Source: Legionella worsleiensis | GTDB lineage: Bacteria > Pseudomonadota > Gammaproteobacteria > Legionellales > Legionellaceae | Length of the DNA stretch: 50,956 nucleotides | Assembly (NCBI RefSeq): GCF_001467535.1 | Contig: NZ_LNZC01000022.1 | Coordinates: forward strand, 41,960 to 92,915 | Direction of reading: 5' to 3' | In this document: positions 1-10,554 of the stretch, in pieces | Position numbering within the stretch: position 1 is the stretch's first letter | Layout of the letters: each line of letters opens with the position of its first letter | Made by a program: the position numbers and the translations under genes | Notes under the pieces: model-generated | What the model was told of the DNA's origin: nothing | The model's database searches: none | The model's input: the letters and a program-made list of their open reading frames with translations, nothing else

Positions 1-254
1 GCGACTTGAGGAGATAGGGCATCGACCACCTGTATTACGACTTCGTCTAATACAGGCTACATATGCTAAATGAGTCACAAATCCGTTGATGTAGCCTGTA
101 ATAGACGGAGTCGTATTACAGGGTGTTTAATCTGGGAATGTTTTTTCATGGCTGGGGGTTGTCGAGGTGATTCATTTGGTGCGTCTGTTTTTTTGCGACT
201 TGAGAAGATAGGGAATCGACCACCTGTATTACGACTTCGTCTAATACAGGCTAC
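1..254. repeat. Hairpin-repeat cluster (three copies)
   Basis: Bases 1-60 and 195-254 are direct copies of a 60-bp unit differing at two positions. Each contains a 28-nt near-palindrome (29-56 and 223-250) whose arms CCTGTATTA and TAATACAGG pair perfectly around a short GAC-TTC-GTC inner stem. A third, diverged copy in inverted orientation lies at 95-122. The first copy may continue to the left of the window. The arrangement resembles REP/BIME-type intergenic repeats. I see no coding capacity, and short reading frames across it are not credible. Confidence 0.75.
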
Positions 255-305
255 TTTAGGGGTTTTACTTGTCAATGATATGCAAGACCGACTTGATTTA
301 GTAAG

Positions 306-333
306 TAAAAAAAATCCCGGCAAAAGCCGGGAT
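306..333 (-). terminator. Rho-independent terminator of the BI-1 gene
   Basis: On the minus strand an 8-bp GC-rich stem (ATCCCGGC / GCCGGGAT, loop of 4) is followed directly by a run of eight T. It lies 20 bases past the stop codon of the minus-strand Bax-inhibitor gene. Confidence 0.85.
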
Positions 334-352
334 CCAGGTAGAGGAGACGTTG

Positions 353-1027
353 TCAGTCACGACCTGAGAAAGCGCTTAGCAAATTAAGCAGGCTGACGAA
401 TAAGTTATATATGGATACAAATAAACCAACTGTTGCAGAAATGTAGTTGGTTTCACCACTGTGAATAATTGCACTGGTTTGCAAAAGAATTAAACCTGAG
501 GAAATTAATACAAAAGCTGCAGAAATTGCTAATTGTAAGGCAGGGATTTGAATGAATATACCTGCTATCATGGCCAGCAGTGCAACCATCACGCCTACGA
601 AAAGGAATCCGCCAAGGAAGCTGAAATCTTTTCTGGTTGTCAAGGCATAGCCTGAAAGGGCAAAAAATATCATTCCAGTACCGCCTAAGGCTGTTGCAAT
701 AATCTGGGGACCGTTAGAAAAACCGGCAATGTAGTAGTTTAACAGTGGGCCAAGGGTGTATCCCAAAAATCCGGTAAAAGCAAAGACGCTGACCAGACCC
801 CAGACGCTGTTTCTTAATGCTTGGGTTAAAAACATGAGACCATAGACTCCGACTATCATCAGCAGTGGATTCATTGGGCCGGCACCGCTGGCAAAAGACA
901 TGTATGCAGTGAAGGCACTGAATACAAAGGTCAAGCTCAGCAAAAGGTAGGTATTACGCAGTACCTTGTTGGTTGCAAGCACTGATTCGCTACGTTGAGT
1001 TAGAAGAGTGACATCATTTCGGTTCAT
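353..1027 (-). CDS. Bax inhibitor-1 / YccA family membrane protein
   Basis: This 224-residue protein has about seven hydrophobic membrane segments after a short polar N-terminus, the size and layout of the BI-1 family (E. coli YccA and YbhL). Known bacterial members sit in the inner membrane; YccA binds and restrains the FtsH protease, and others have been linked to Ca2+/H+ leak. The specific role here is inferred from family only. It is transcribed alone, has its own terminator downstream, and a CTGGAG ribosome site precedes the ATG. The C-terminus is short and polar (FSGRD). Confidence 0.85.
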   Translation of the reverse strand: MNRNDVTLLTQRSESVLATNKVLRNTYLLLSLTFVFSAFTAYMSFASGAGPMNPLLMIVGVYGLMFLTQALRNSVWGLVSVFAFTGFLGYTLGPLLNYYIAGFSNGPQIIATALGGTGMIFFALSGYALTTRKDFSFLGGFLFVGVMVALLAMIAGIFIQIPALQLAISAAFVLISSGLILLQTSAIIHSGETNYISATVGLFVSIYNLFVSLLNLLSAFSGRD

Positions 1028-1270
1028 ATTGAGAACTCCAGTTTATTTATGTTGAGTATAGCATATCTATGGTCTGGTTTCCTGTTTTCAAGTAATTTAC
1101 TTGGGCAGTGCACTCCAGACTTTTAACTAGACGAATACTGACACGCTATTATTAAGTTGAAAATGGTGTTCTGTCAATTTAGTTATTTAATCTCAATGTA
1201 TTGACGATTCTGTAGTGCTCTATACTTGAGGTATAGTACTATCGGGTTATGTGAAACTTATGGAAATAAC

Positions 1271-2077
1271 ATGAAAAAGGTTGCTTTGTTACAGATGGTG
1301 TCTTCACCCAGGATTGACGAGAATTTACAGCAGGTTGAGCATTTTATGTTGCAGGCTCGTAATGAGCGTGCCGAGCTGGTTGTCTTACCGGAAAATTTCG
1401 CATTTATGGGGCTTAAAGAGACTGATAAACTAGACCTTGCCGAAACCTACGGTGATGGGCCAATTCAGCATAAAATCAGCAAATTAGCGAAAAAAAATGG
1501 TTTATGGGTTGTTGCTGGTACTATCCCTGTTAAAGGAATGACCAGTAAAGTCAGATCAAGCTGCATTGTCTATGACGATCAGGGGCAGCATGTTGCACGT
1601 TATGATAAAATACATTTGTTTGATGTACGTGTTTCTGAGCATGAGGCTCATCAGGAATCGCTCACTGTGGAACGTGGCCACAATCTAGTCGTTGTTGAAA
1701 CACCTGTTGGTAAAATTGGACTTTCCGTTTGTTATGATTTGCGTTTTCCTGAATTATATCAACAACTGGCAGCAAAAGGAGCCGAATTGTTTACTATTCC
1801 TTCGGCATTTACCGAGGTCACCGGTCTTGCTCATTGGGAAGTTCTGCTCAGAGCAAGGGCCATAGAAAATCTGTGTTATGTTGTAGCTCCCAATCAGGGT
1901 GGAGTTCATGAAAATGGCAGAACAACTTATGGTCATAGTATGGTTATAGAACCCTGGGGTAAAATTTTGGCGCAAAAGCAGGTTGGTTCTGGCATGATTA
2001 CTGCCGATATTGATTTGCAACGGTTGGATCAGTTAAGAAAGCAATTTCCTTGTATGGAACATCATGTTTTAGCATGA
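1271..2077 (+). CDS. Carbon-nitrogen hydrolase (nitrilase superfamily, Nit-like)
   Basis: This 268-residue protein is a complete nitrilase-superfamily amidase. The catalytic triad is visible: Glu41 in VLPENF, Lys113 in RYDKIHLFD and Cys154 in [12 protein letters not shown]. The sequence around the cysteine and the DKIHLFDV stretch match the Nit1/YbeM group, whose members act as deaminated-glutathione amidases in metabolite repair; this substrate is inferred. I chose the ATG at 1271 (MKKVALLQ) because the family begins there; an upstream in-frame ATG at 1226 adds 15 unrelated residues. The gene lies just before tldD, a pairing I recall from other gammaproteobacteria. Confidence 0.88.
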   Translation: MKKVALLQMVSSPRIDENLQQVEHFMLQARNERAELVVLPENFAFMGLKETDKLDLAETYGDGPIQHKISKLAKKNGLWVVAGTIPVKGMTSKVRSSCIVYDDQGQHVARYDKIHLFDVRVSEHEAHQESLTVERGHNLVVVETPVGKIGLSVCYDLRFPELYQQLAAKGAELFTIPSAFTEVTGLAHWEVLLRARAIENLCYVVAPNQGGVHENGRTTYGHSMVIEPWGKILAQKQVGSGMITADIDLQRLDQLRKQFPCMEHHVLA

Positions 2078-2106
2078 TCCTGAATAATCAACGAATAGGT
2101 AAAGAA

Positions 2107-3549
2107 ATGACACACGCTCTTGCAATAGCAAAAAAACTGTTACTGGCTCCCGCTGCTCTTGATGAATCAGGAATAGAAAAGTTATTTAAAACCATGATGA
2201 ATCATCATATTGATGATGCTGATTTGTATTTTCAAAGCTGCAGTTTTGAATCCTGGTATCTGGAAGATTCTGAAGTGAAAAGTGGAAGTTATTCTTTGGA
2301 TAAAGGCGTAGGTATAAGGGCTGTTAGTGGTGATAAAACAGGTTTTTCTTATTGTGATGATATCGTGTTATCTTCCATGTTGCGAGCAGCAGATGCCGCT
2401 CGCTCCATTGCCCTAACTGGTTCCAAAGTGGTGCAACCCATTCATGTCAAGAGTTCACCGGTCAGCCGTTATGAGTCTCTTAATCCTATAGAGGGCATGA
2501 CGAAACAGGAAAAAATCGCCCTTTTGGAGGCAATTGACAGAGAGGCTCGCAGTATTGATCCCAGAGTGATTCAAGTGAATGCATCCTTAAGTGGCTGTTA
2601 TGAAGTAGTTATGGTGGCCGGAATGCATGGGCAATTGATTGCTGATGTTCGACCCTTAGTCAGTGTTAATGTGAGTGTTATTGTTGAGGACAAGCAAGGA
2701 AGACGTGAGTCTGCACGAACCGGCGGTGGCGGCAGGGTTGCTTATTCATATTTCACAGAACGTGATAATGCCTTGGTTTATGCAAGGGAGGCTGTTCGTG
2801 AAGCCTTGATCAATCTGGAAGCAAAGCCAGCTCCAGCGGGGACTATGCCTGTGGTCTTAGGCCCAGGATGGCCGGGAGTTTTATTACATGAGGCCGTAGG
2901 TCATGGTTTGGAAGGAGATTTTAATCGCAAAGGGCTTTCCGCTTTTTCTGGTCGCTTGGGACAACAGGTTGCAGCGCCTGGGGTTACAGTAGTTGATGAC
3001 GGTACTTTGGCCAATAGACGGGGTTCATTAACCATAGACGATGAGGGAACTCCATCGCAATGCACTACCTTGATTGAAAATGGCATTCTGGTGAATTACA
3101 TGCAAGACAAGTTAAATGCCAAGTTGATGGGGATGCAGTCAACAGGAAACTGTCGCCGAGAATCCTATGCCCATATTCCCATGCCCAGAATGACGAATAC
3201 CTACATGTTGGCAGGACAGCATGATCCTGAAGAAATCATTCGTTCCGTTGAATACGGATTGTATGCTGTTAATTTTGGTGGTGGGCAAGTGGATATTACT
3301 TCGGGCCAATTTGTTTTTTCAGCAAGTGAAGCTTATCTAATCGAACACGGAAAAGTAACTCAACCCGTTAAAGGTGCGACTTTGATTGGGAATGGCCCTG
3401 ATGTGATGAAAAAAATCAGTATGATAGGTAATGATTTGGCTTTGGATAGAGGAATAGGGGTGTGCGGTAAGGATGGACAATCTGTTCCTGTAGGCGTTGG
3501 ACAACCAACTCTTAAAATTGATGCTTTAACGGTTGGTGGAACCCGCTAA
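2107..3549 (+). CDS. tldD: Metalloprotease TldD
   Basis: The 480-residue product has the usual length of TldD. It carries the family's metal-binding HExxxH signature ([11 protein letters not shown]) in its second half, followed by conserved GTPSQCT-like and [20 protein letters not shown] stretches. TldD forms a heterodimeric protease with TldE/PmbA that trims modified peptides such as microcin B17 and degrades the CcdA antitoxin in E. coli. TldE is not in this window. The start at 2107 ([10 protein letters not shown]) is preceded by AGGTAAAG and fits the family. An upstream ATG at 2050 would overlap the amidase gene and add an unrelated stretch, so I rejected it. It probably forms an operon with the upstream amidase. 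Confidence 0.93.
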   Translation: MTHALAIAKKLLLAPAALDESGIEKLFKTMMNHHIDDADLYFQSCSFESWYLEDSEVKSGSYSLDKGVGIRAVSGDKTGFSYCDDIVLSSMLRAADAARSIALTGSKVVQPIHVKSSPVSRYESLNPIEGMTKQEKIALLEAIDREARSIDPRVIQVNASLSGCYEVVMVAGMHGQLIADVRPLVSVNVSVIVEDKQGRRESARTGGGGRVAYSYFTERDNALVYAREAVREALINLEAKPAPAGTMPVVLGPGWPGVLLHEAVGHGLEGDFNRKGLSAFSGRLGQQVAAPGVTVVDDGTLANRRGSLTIDDEGTPSQCTTLIENGILVNYMQDKLNAKLMGMQSTGNCRRESYAHIPMPRMTNTYMLAGQHDPEEIIRSVEYGLYAVNFGGGQVDITSGQFVFSASEAYLIEHGKVTQPVKGATLIGNGPDVMKKISMIGNDLALDRGIGVCGKDGQSVPVGVGQPTLKIDALTVGGTR

Positions 3550-3619
3550 TTTTTTAAGTCTCTGTTTTTACGTTTATTGGTCTAAAATTATATACAACTG
3601 GCCAATAAACGGATAATCC

Positions 3620-5287
3620 ATGCATGATGAAACAAAAGCTAACAGCTTGTTTCAGTTGCTTTTAAAAAAGGAACAGGAATCTGCCAACAGAGTGTATTTA
3701 AGACAACCTCGAAATGGGGTATGGCACGAATACACTTGGGCAGAGGTGATGCTGCAAGCACGCAAGGTAGCCCGATTTCTTCATCAGCTCAAATTAAAGA
3801 AAGGAAGCCATGTTTCCATAATTTCTAAAAATTGTGCTGAATGGTTTATTACTGATTTTGGCATTCATTTGGCCGGAATGGTCAATGTTCCCTTGTTTGC
3901 CAATCAAAATGAAGACAGTGCCCGCTATGTTTTGCACCATGGTGATGTTAAAGTGGTTTTTATAGGCAAGCTGGATCGCCATCAACAGGTTCGTCAGTAC
4001 ATTCCAGAAGGTTATATAACAGTAAATTTTAACTATCATTCTGATTTAAAGGTCGATTACACCTGGGCTGAGGTGATGGCGTATGAGCCTTTGGTTGATT
4101 TGAGTGAGCCTGGGCCTGATGATTTGTATACCATTATTTATTCATCGGGAACCTCTGGATCACCAAAAGGAGCGATGTATCCCAATAAAACCATAGCCAA
4201 TTACCTTACTCTTTTTCCAAAAGATCTTTTGCGTGTCCAAAACGCAGCTTATTACAAACTAATCTCATATCTTCCTTTGGCTCATATTTATGAGCGCTCT
4301 GCAATCGAGCTGGCCAGTCTTACCATTGATTGTGACGTTTCCTTCGTTGAAAGTCTGGAAAAATTTGCTGAAAATTTAAAAGAAATCCAGCCTACATTTT
4401 TTACAGCAGTACCTCGTATCTGGGGCGTATTTAAGCAAAAAATTGAGCAAAAACTACCGCCTGCCAAGTTAAATCTGTTACTAAAAATACCATTTATATC
4501 CTCATTGATTAAAAAGAAAATAATCCATAACCTTGGCTTGAACGAGTGTTTGAATGCATTTTCTGGCGCTTCACATCTTCCTGTTCCTATGATTGAATTT
4601 TTTGAAAAAATAGGAATAAACATCCAGGAAGGATACGGTCAAACAGAAAATCTGGCTTATGCGACTTTAACGTTACTTAACCAACAAAGAAAGGGTTATG
4701 TAGGTACTCCAAGATTGGATGTTGCCATTAAATTAGGTGAAGATTCTGAATTATTAATCCATTCCCCCTGTCTTATGTCGGGGTATTATAAAGACAAGCA
4801 GGCATCAAAGAATGCATTTTTTGACGGCTGGTTGCGTACAGGCGACGTTGCAGAAATTGACGCAGAACAAAGGGTCAAGATATTGGGGAGGCTGTCTGAA
4901 CATTTTAAAAATCAGACCGGGGAATTTGTGGCACCTTCTCCTATAGAAAAACGATTCACCACAAACAACGATATTGACCAATTGTGTCTGGTTGGACGAG
5001 GCCTACCCACTAATGTGCTTTTGATAACTCTAACTGATGCCGCTCGGTTAAACAAAAACAGGGATAAAATTAACCAATCATTACAGCACAGCTTGCATCG
5101 AGTTAATGAACAGTTAATGAAATTTGAAAAAGTCAGCCATATCATTGTGTTAAAAGATGCCTGGAGTACAAATAATGATATGTTAACGCCTACGCTAAAA
5201 GTAAAACGCAGAGTTGTGGAGCAAAAATATGAGCGTTTGATTGAGGATGTTTTGCTCAATCATCAAGCGATAGTCTGGGAGTCTTAA
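3620..5287 (+). CDS. AMP-dependent acyl-CoA synthetase (long-chain type)
   Basis: This 555-residue enzyme belongs to the ANL adenylating superfamily. The ATP-binding P-loop YSSGTSGSPKG lies at about residues 174-184, the GYGQTE adenine-binding motif at about 338-343, and the RTGD motif at about 407. The similarity to bacterial long-chain fatty-acyl-CoA synthetases (FadD15-like) is clear in the DLYTIIYSSGTSG and YLPLAHIYERS stretches. It probably activates a fatty acid to its CoA thioester in the cytoplasm; chain length is inferred, not seen. It is about 70 bases past tldD and convergent with mfd. Confidence 0.85.
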   Translation: MHDETKANSLFQLLLKKEQESANRVYLRQPRNGVWHEYTWAEVMLQARKVARFLHQLKLKKGSHVSIISKNCAEWFITDFGIHLAGMVNVPLFANQNEDSARYVLHHGDVKVVFIGKLDRHQQVRQYIPEGYITVNFNYHSDLKVDYTWAEVMAYEPLVDLSEPGPDDLYTIIYSSGTSGSPKGAMYPNKTIANYLTLFPKDLLRVQNAAYYKLISYLPLAHIYERSAIELASLTIDCDVSFVESLEKFAENLKEIQPTFFTAVPRIWGVFKQKIEQKLPPAKLNLLLKIPFISSLIKKKIIHNLGLNECLNAFSGASHLPVPMIEFFEKIGINIQEGYGQTENLAYATLTLLNQQRKGYVGTPRLDVAIKLGEDSELLIHSPCLMSGYYKDKQASKNAFFDGWLRTGDVAEIDAEQRVKILGRLSEHFKNQTGEFVAPSPIEKRFTTNNDIDQLCLVGRGLPTNVLLITLTDAARLNKNRDKINQSLQHSLHRVNEQLMKFEKVSHIIVLKDAWSTNNDMLTPTLKVKRRVVEQKYERLIEDVLLNHQAIVWES

Positions 5288-5374
5288 TGCAGGCATAACT
5301 CACCTTGAGTTAACTGGTTGTCTGGTCAGAAAGATGCAACGAACTCCGGTTGACGGACTGAAAGCAGCCCTATG

Positions 5375-8300
5375 TTATTTTGAGTTCGTTGAGCCGGTTA
5401 ATTGATTTAATAATGAATCGATTTCAAAAATACGCTCCTCGGGTACTGTGCTATCCAGAGTAAAGCGTAATCGTTGTGGGCCTTCCATCTTGTAGCGTTG
5501 GGCGTGAACTTGAATCAGATGAATTAATGCACCGGGATCAATAGCTGGTTTTTCGCTAAAATCGATTTTTCCTTGCGCTCCGCTGGCACTGATTTTATGT
5601 ATGCCTAATTCTGTTGCCTTTAATTTAAGTTCCGTGATGAGCAGCAAATGTTTCACTGGTTGGGGTAATAAACCAAATCGGTCTATAAGTTCTATTTGCA
5701 GGTCATGGATCTGTTGTTTGTTTTTGGCATTGGATATACGTTTGTACATGATCAAACGATTATGGATGTCTGCTATGTAGTCTTCAGGTATGACTGCACT
5801 GATGCGTAAATCAATTTCTGGCCCCTGATGCATGGGCGCTGATAGTTCAGGAATTTTACCTGCTTTTAAATCATGTACTGCTCTATCGAGCATTTCCATA
5901 AATAAATTAAAGCCTATGGCGTGCATGTTACCGCTTTGATCTTCTCCCAGTAATTCTCCAGCGCCTCTGATTTCCAAATCGTGAGTTGCCAGGGTAAATC
6001 CTGCTCCTAAATCTTCAAGAGACACTATGGCCTCAAGACGTTTTACTGCATCAGTTGTTAATGTTTTCTCGTCTGGCGTTAACAAGTATGCATAGGCTTG
6101 ATGATGAGAACGTCCAACACGGCCACGGAGCTGGTGCAGTTGGGCTAAACCGAATTTATCGGCTCTATCAATAATAATTGTATTGGCTGTGGGTATGTCT
6201 ATACCGGTTTCTATGATAGTTGTGCAGACTAACACATTAAAACGATGATGGTAAAAGTCAGACATCACCCGTTCCAGTTCTCGTTCGCGCATCTGTCCAT
6301 GCGCACTGCGAATTTTTGCTTCGGGTACCAGGGTTTGCAGATCCTGGCATATTCTGTTTATGGTTTGCACGTTATTATGCAGGAAAAATACTTGTCCGCC
6401 CCTGAGAATTTCCCGAAGAACAGCTTCTCTGACGACTATGTCTTTCTTTTCTTGCCAGAATGTTTTAATCGCCAGGCGTTTTGCAGGCGGCGTTGCTATC
6501 AAGGAAATGTCTCGTATGCCTGCCATGGCCATATTGAGGGTTCTGGGTATAGGTGTTGCGGTCATGGACAGGATGTCTACATGAGTACGTAATGACTTCA
6601 TGTGTTCTTTTTGTTTGACGCCAAAGCGATGTTCCTCATCAATAATCAACAAGCCCAGATTTTTAAAGTTAATGCTGCTTTGTAATAATTTATGAGTCCC
6701 TATCACAATGTCAACTTTGCCTGATGATAGCGATTGCAGTACTGATTCTGATTCTTTGGTGCTGCGAAATCGAGATAGCAGCTCAATAGTAATGGGAAAA
6801 TCTGCAAAACGATCGCGAAAGGATTCAAAATGTTGACCTGCCAGTAAGGTAGTAGGCACAAGGACGCAGACCTGTTTGCCGTTTTGCACGGCCACAAAAG
6901 CCGCTCGCATGGCTACTTCAGTTTTTCCAAAGCCCACATCCCCGCAAATTAATCGGTCCATGGGTCTTGGGGATTGCATGTCTTTAACGATTTGCTCTAT
7001 GGCTTGCAGTTGATCTGCCGTTTCAGTGAAGGGAAACGCACTGGCAAACTTGACGTATTCACTGTGATCAAACTCATGCTGGTGTCCGGGTTGGGCTTCT
7101 CTTTTGGCATAGAGATCCAGTAATTCAATAGCAACATCGTGAATTTTTTCAGCCGCTTTTTTCTTTTCTTTTTGCCATTGATCAGTGCCCAATTTATGTA
7201 GGGGAGCATGTTCACTGTCTACTCCCGTGTAGCGACTTATCAAATGCAGCGAAGTGACAGGCACATAAATTTTATCGTCACCTGCGTAGGCAAGCACCAG
7301 AAATTCGCTGGAGATACCATTAGTGCTGATATATTGCAGTCCTTGGTACCTTCCCACGCCAAATTGGAGGTGAACTACTGGAGCACCTAATCTTAACTCC
7401 GCCATATCACGAATAATCAAATCAGGATCTACTGATTTTTGTGTTGCTCTGCGTTGTGGAGTGCTTTGTTCACCAAATAATTGCGATTCTACGATTAGGA
7501 TAATATTGCGGTTATTTAATTCGCAACCGTAAATCAGTGGTCCTGTTGTAATGCTGATTGGTGCATCATCCTGAATAAAGTCAACCCATGAGTGGACTAC
7601 TTTGGGAACGATGCCACTGACTTTGAGTAAATCAAGTATGACTTCACGTCGTCCGGCACTTTCAACAACGATTAAATATCTAAATGCAGTTTTTGTGCAA
7701 TAGCGACTTAATTGTTCTAAAGGCTCCTGATTTTTTCTGTCTATAGGTAATTGAGGTGCTTTACCAATATCAAAATTAACCACAGCGCCTTTTTTTGAAG
7801 AGGGTTTATGGAATACACGCAATTGCTCGTATGTATTGGCATGGGTTAATAGTTCTGTGGGAGTGATGAAGCAGGCATAGGGAGTTAGTATTGGGCGGCT
7901 GATGTCATAACGTCTTTGTTCGTAGCGTTCGGTTAATTCGTGCCAAAATTGTTCGGCATTGTCCTGAATGTCTTCAATTAAACATACTTTGGAATCAGTG
8001 GGAAGGTAATCAAAAAAAGTAACGGTTTTTTCAAAAAACAAGGGAAGATAATATTCTATTCCGGCAGGAAATTGGCCATTGGAAATGGATTCATAAATGG
8101 GGCATTGACTGGGATTACCCGGAAACAGCTCTCTAAAGGTTCTTCTAAACAGCGTCTGGCTTTGCTCGTTTAAAGGAAATTCACGAGCGGGTAGTACGTT
8201 AATTTCCTTTATTTTTTCTATGGTGCGTTGGGTTTCTGTGTCGAAACGCCTTAAGCTGTCTATTTCATCATCGAATAATTCGATTCGAAAAGGAAGGCCA

Positions 8301-8836
8301 CTCCCCATTGGATAAACATCTATAATCGAACCTCGTAGAGCATATTCGCCATGCTCCAGTACTTTATTAACGCAGTGATAGCCTGCCTGTTGCAATTGGT
8401 GTCTGAAGGTATTGAGATCGAGTTTTTGCCCCTCTTTCAGCATTAAAGCATACTGATGTAAGAATTCAGGCGGGCATAGTCGGTGCATTAAGGTGCTGGC
8501 GGAGGTAATGACTACAGCGTCTTTCACCTGCTGCATACGGCTTAGAGTGTAGAGCCGTTCAGAAATTATGTCCTGATGCGGTGAAAACTGATCATAGGGT
8601 AGCGTTTCCCAATCAGGAAAAAATAACAGTTCTTGTTGTTGTTTTTGCGGATTAAGAAAAAATTGCAGTTCGTCTTGCAGCTGACTTGCACTGAGATTGT
8701 CCTGAGCAATCAGTAGCTTGATTCCAGGCGTTTCCTGACAATATTCAGCCAAGGCAAGAGCCAGGCTGCTGCCGTAAAGTTGCCCCCAAATGTGTTTGTT
8801 TTGCGTTGGATGGTAAATCAGTGTTTCAGTATTCAT
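5375..8836 (-). CDS. mfd: Transcription-repair coupling factor Mfd
   Basis: The 1153-residue protein has the full length and domain order of Mfd. The UvrB-homology region is N-terminal, the RNA-polymerase-interacting region lies near the middle, and the helicase core is RecG-like, with Walker [10 protein letters not shown] at about residue 630 and DEEH box [14 protein letters not shown] at about 730. A TRCF C-terminal domain follows. Mfd pushes stalled RNA polymerase off damaged template DNA and recruits UvrA. The TRG-type motif region [30 protein letters not shown] is intact. It is a single gene convergent with the acyl-CoA synthetase, with no clear terminator in the 87-bp gap between them. 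Confidence 0.97.
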   Translation of the reverse strand: MNTETLIYHPTQNKHIWGQLYGSSLALALAEYCQETPGIKLLIAQDNLSASQLQDELQFFLNPQKQQQELLFFPDWETLPYDQFSPHQDIISERLYTLSRMQQVKDAVVITSASTLMHRLCPPEFLHQYALMLKEGQKLDLNTFRHQLQQAGYHCVNKVLEHGEYALRGSIIDVYPMGSGLPFRIELFDDEIDSLRRFDTETQRTIEKIKEINVLPAREFPLNEQSQTLFRRTFRELFPGNPSQCPIYESISNGQFPAGIEYYLPLFFEKTVTFFDYLPTDSKVCLIEDIQDNAEQFWHELTERYEQRRYDISRPILTPYACFITPTELLTHANTYEQLRVFHKPSSKKGAVVNFDIGKAPQLPIDRKNQEPLEQLSRYCTKTAFRYLIVVESAGRREVILDLLKVSGIVPKVVHSWVDFIQDDAPISITTGPLIYGCELNNRNIILIVESQLFGEQSTPQRRATQKSVDPDLIIRDMAELRLGAPVVHLQFGVGRYQGLQYISTNGISSEFLVLAYAGDDKIYVPVTSLHLISRYTGVDSEHAPLHKLGTDQWQKEKKKAAEKIHDVAIELLDLYAKREAQPGHQHEFDHSEYVKFASAFPFTETADQLQAIEQIVKDMQSPRPMDRLICGDVGFGKTEVAMRAAFVAVQNGKQVCVLVPTTLLAGQHFESFRDRFADFPITIELLSRFRSTKESESVLQSLSSGKVDIVIGTHKLLQSSINFKNLGLLIIDEEHRFGVKQKEHMKSLRTHVDILSMTATPIPRTLNMAMAGIRDISLIATPPAKRLAIKTFWQEKKDIVVREAVLREILRGGQVFFLHNNVQTINRICQDLQTLVPEAKIRSAHGQMRERELERVMSDFYHHRFNVLVCTTIIETGIDIPTANTIIIDRADKFGLAQLHQLRGRVGRSHHQAYAYLLTPDEKTLTTDAVKRLEAIVSLEDLGAGFTLATHDLEIRGAGELLGEDQSGNMHAIGFNLFMEMLDRAVHDLKAGKIPELSAPMHQGPEIDLRISAVIPEDYIADIHNRLIMYKRISNAKNKQQIHDLQIELIDRFGLLPQPVKHLLLITELKLKATELGIHKISASGAQGKIDFSEKPAIDPGALIHLIQVHAQRYKMEGPQRLRFTLDSTVPEERIFEIDSLLNQLTGSTNSK

Positions 8837-8918
8837 GAAATGGTGATGCAGTCAAAACCTTTAGGTGAGGCATTATACCTGTATCTTGTGTATTGTGCAT
8901 CTCCAAAAGAGGTACGTT

Positions 8919-9092
8919 CAGGGCAAACGCATCTAAATTATGAACATAAATCTCTACCATTTTGCCTACGTCCTGCGCTTTATGCGCAGGATCCATGCGA
9001 TCTTAGTGCAGGCAAAGTTCTGAATTCTGCGCATAAAGCGCAGAACGTAGGCATCTGGGTCTTAGATAATACGTTTAGATGCGTTTACCCTG
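8919..9092. mobile_element. MITE-like element, copy 1 (174 bp)
   Basis: This non-coding 174-bp element has inverted ends: CAGGGCAAACGCATCTAAA at the left and the complement of CAGGGTAAACGCATCTAAA at the right. Two internal hairpins (arms around CTGCGC-TTTAT-GCGCAG) contribute most of its structure. The flanks gaggtacgtt (8909-8918) and gaggtgggtt (9093-9102) match at 8 of 10 bases and look like a decayed target duplication. A second copy of identical length lies at 36886-37059 in the opposite orientation. No transposase is encoded, so it must have been moved in trans. Confidence 0.85.
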
Positions 9093-9294
9093 GAGGTGGG
9101 TTTCAGGACTGATGAACTGTCAGTGGCATTTAGAATGCAACTAATCGGTGCTTTATCTGGCAAGGAGCTGACAAATCAAGTCATCGCTTCAAACTTAGCG
9201 GGATGTCGCTTTCTGTTTATTCATTTTGCGCAAGTAACCCTATTTACTCTTCCTTGCAAAACGTTACTTAAAAGCGGGGCGTTATGACTTTGGG
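9093..9294. other. Intergenic region after the MITE copy
   Basis: Together with 8837-8918 this forms the mfd-rmuC intergenic stretch outside the MITE. The short reading frames that cross it show no ribosome site or recognisable motif, and I see no clear hairpin or promoter. Confidence 0.4.
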
Positions 9295-10551
9295 TTATTC
9301 TGTTTCGATTAAGTCAACTTGAGCTAATTCAGGTTCATCCAGTTCTATATCAACAGCTTCAATTTTTTGGAAACGTGAAGTAATTTTTCGAGCTGAAGTA
9401 TTCACCTCATTAACATCCTGATGAGCCAGATCGATGTGTTTGGATAATTTATCCATGCGTTTCTCAAATCTTTGGAAATCGTCTGCGAGGGCATGTAAAT
9501 GTTTTTGAATGATGTGAACCTGTTTTCGGGTTGCATCGTCTTTGAGTACTGCTTTAGCTGTGGTCAATACAGCCATCAGTGTGCTGGGGGATACCAGCCA
9601 TACTTTCAGGCGTTGCGATAGGGAAATGAGATCAGGGTAATTGGCGTGAATTTCGGCAAAAATAGATTCTGCAGGGATAAACATCATGGCGCCATCAGTT
9701 GTTTCATTGGGAATGATGTATTTTTCCGCTATATCCTTGATGTGCTTTTGGATGTCCTGCCGAAATTGCTGTTGGATGGATTTTCTTTCTACCGACATGG
9801 CATCTGTGTTGATTAGCTTTTGATAGGTTTCAAGAGGAAATTTCGCATCAATGACTACATTTCCAGTTGGTTCAGGTAAGAATAAAATACAATCAGCACG
9901 CTTTTGATTGCTCAAAGTGTATTGCATCTGGTAATGAGATGCCGGGATCATATTGCTGATTAGGGTAGCAAGCTGTACTTCACCAAAGGCGCCGCGAGCT
10001 TTTTTATCCACCAAAACATCTTGCAAACTCACCACATGATTGGACAGTTCGGTAATTTTTTTTTGGGCTTCATCGATAATGGTAAGTCTTTTGACTACAT
10101 CAATAAATGTTGATGAAGTTTTTTCGAACCCTTCGGTTAATTTATGATTGACTTGTTGGGTCAGGCTGTTTAGATGCGTTCGTATCTCTTCTGTGAGAAG
10201 CTGTAAATGAGAGGTTAGCGAACTGGCGTGTTGTCGAAAACTATGATTCATTTGCTCTCTGACGTCCGTCATTTGTTTTTGGACCGTATCGCTGATAATT
10301 TGTTGGGTAATCAGCTGACCTCGAGCTATTTTTTCATTAACACTATTTTGACTGTTTTGCTGGGATTGGCTTAAATCAAGATGCAGCTGATGCAACTGAG
10401 AGGTCAGGGCATGCTGAATTTTTTCATGAATGCATTCGCTAAGGATTTTTTGTTGTTTTTGCTTTCTGATACACCAGAGGGTAAGAAACAATTGGAGGGC
10501 AAAAGCACAGGCTATGCCCTCCATCAGGCTTAAAGAAGAAAAAAACGTCAT
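9295..10551 (-). CDS. rmuC: RmuC family DNA recombination protein
   Basis: The 418-residue protein has one N-terminal membrane segment (about residues 10-28). A long coiled-coil region rich in Gln, Leu and Glu follows to about residue 170, and then the RmuC nuclease-like core. The core is recognised by KKARGAFGEVQLATLI, DAKFPLE and GAMMFIPAESIFAEI. RmuC limits recombination at inverted repeats in E. coli and resembles restriction-endonuclease-fold proteins; that function is known for the family, not shown here. It starts 3 bases after the DUF4785-like gene and is probably the last gene of a three-gene operon. Confidence 0.93.
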   Translation of the reverse strand: MTFFSSLSLMEGIACAFALQLFLTLWCIRKQKQQKILSECIHEKIQHALTSQLHQLHLDLSQSQQNSQNSVNEKIARGQLITQQIISDTVQKQMTDVREQMNHSFRQHASSLTSHLQLLTEEIRTHLNSLTQQVNHKLTEGFEKTSSTFIDVVKRLTIIDEAQKKITELSNHVVSLQDVLVDKKARGAFGEVQLATLISNMIPASHYQMQYTLSNQKRADCILFLPEPTGNVVIDAKFPLETYQKLINTDAMSVERKSIQQQFRQDIQKHIKDIAEKYIIPNETTDGAMMFIPAESIFAEIHANYPDLISLSQRLKVWLVSPSTLMAVLTTAKAVLKDDATRKQVHIIQKHLHALADDFQRFEKRMDKLSKHIDLAHQDVNEVNTSARKITSRFQKIEAVDIELDEPELAQVDLIETE

Positions 10552-10554
10552 GCA

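Noticed and set aside
70-387. Short frames on both strands at the start of the window
   Set aside because: They run through the hairpin repeats and the BI-1 terminator, with no ribosome site or recognisable protein.
8780-9287. Frames of 110 and 63 residues between mfd and rmuC
   Set aside because: They are formed by the MITE-like element and its flank and overlap the mfd start.
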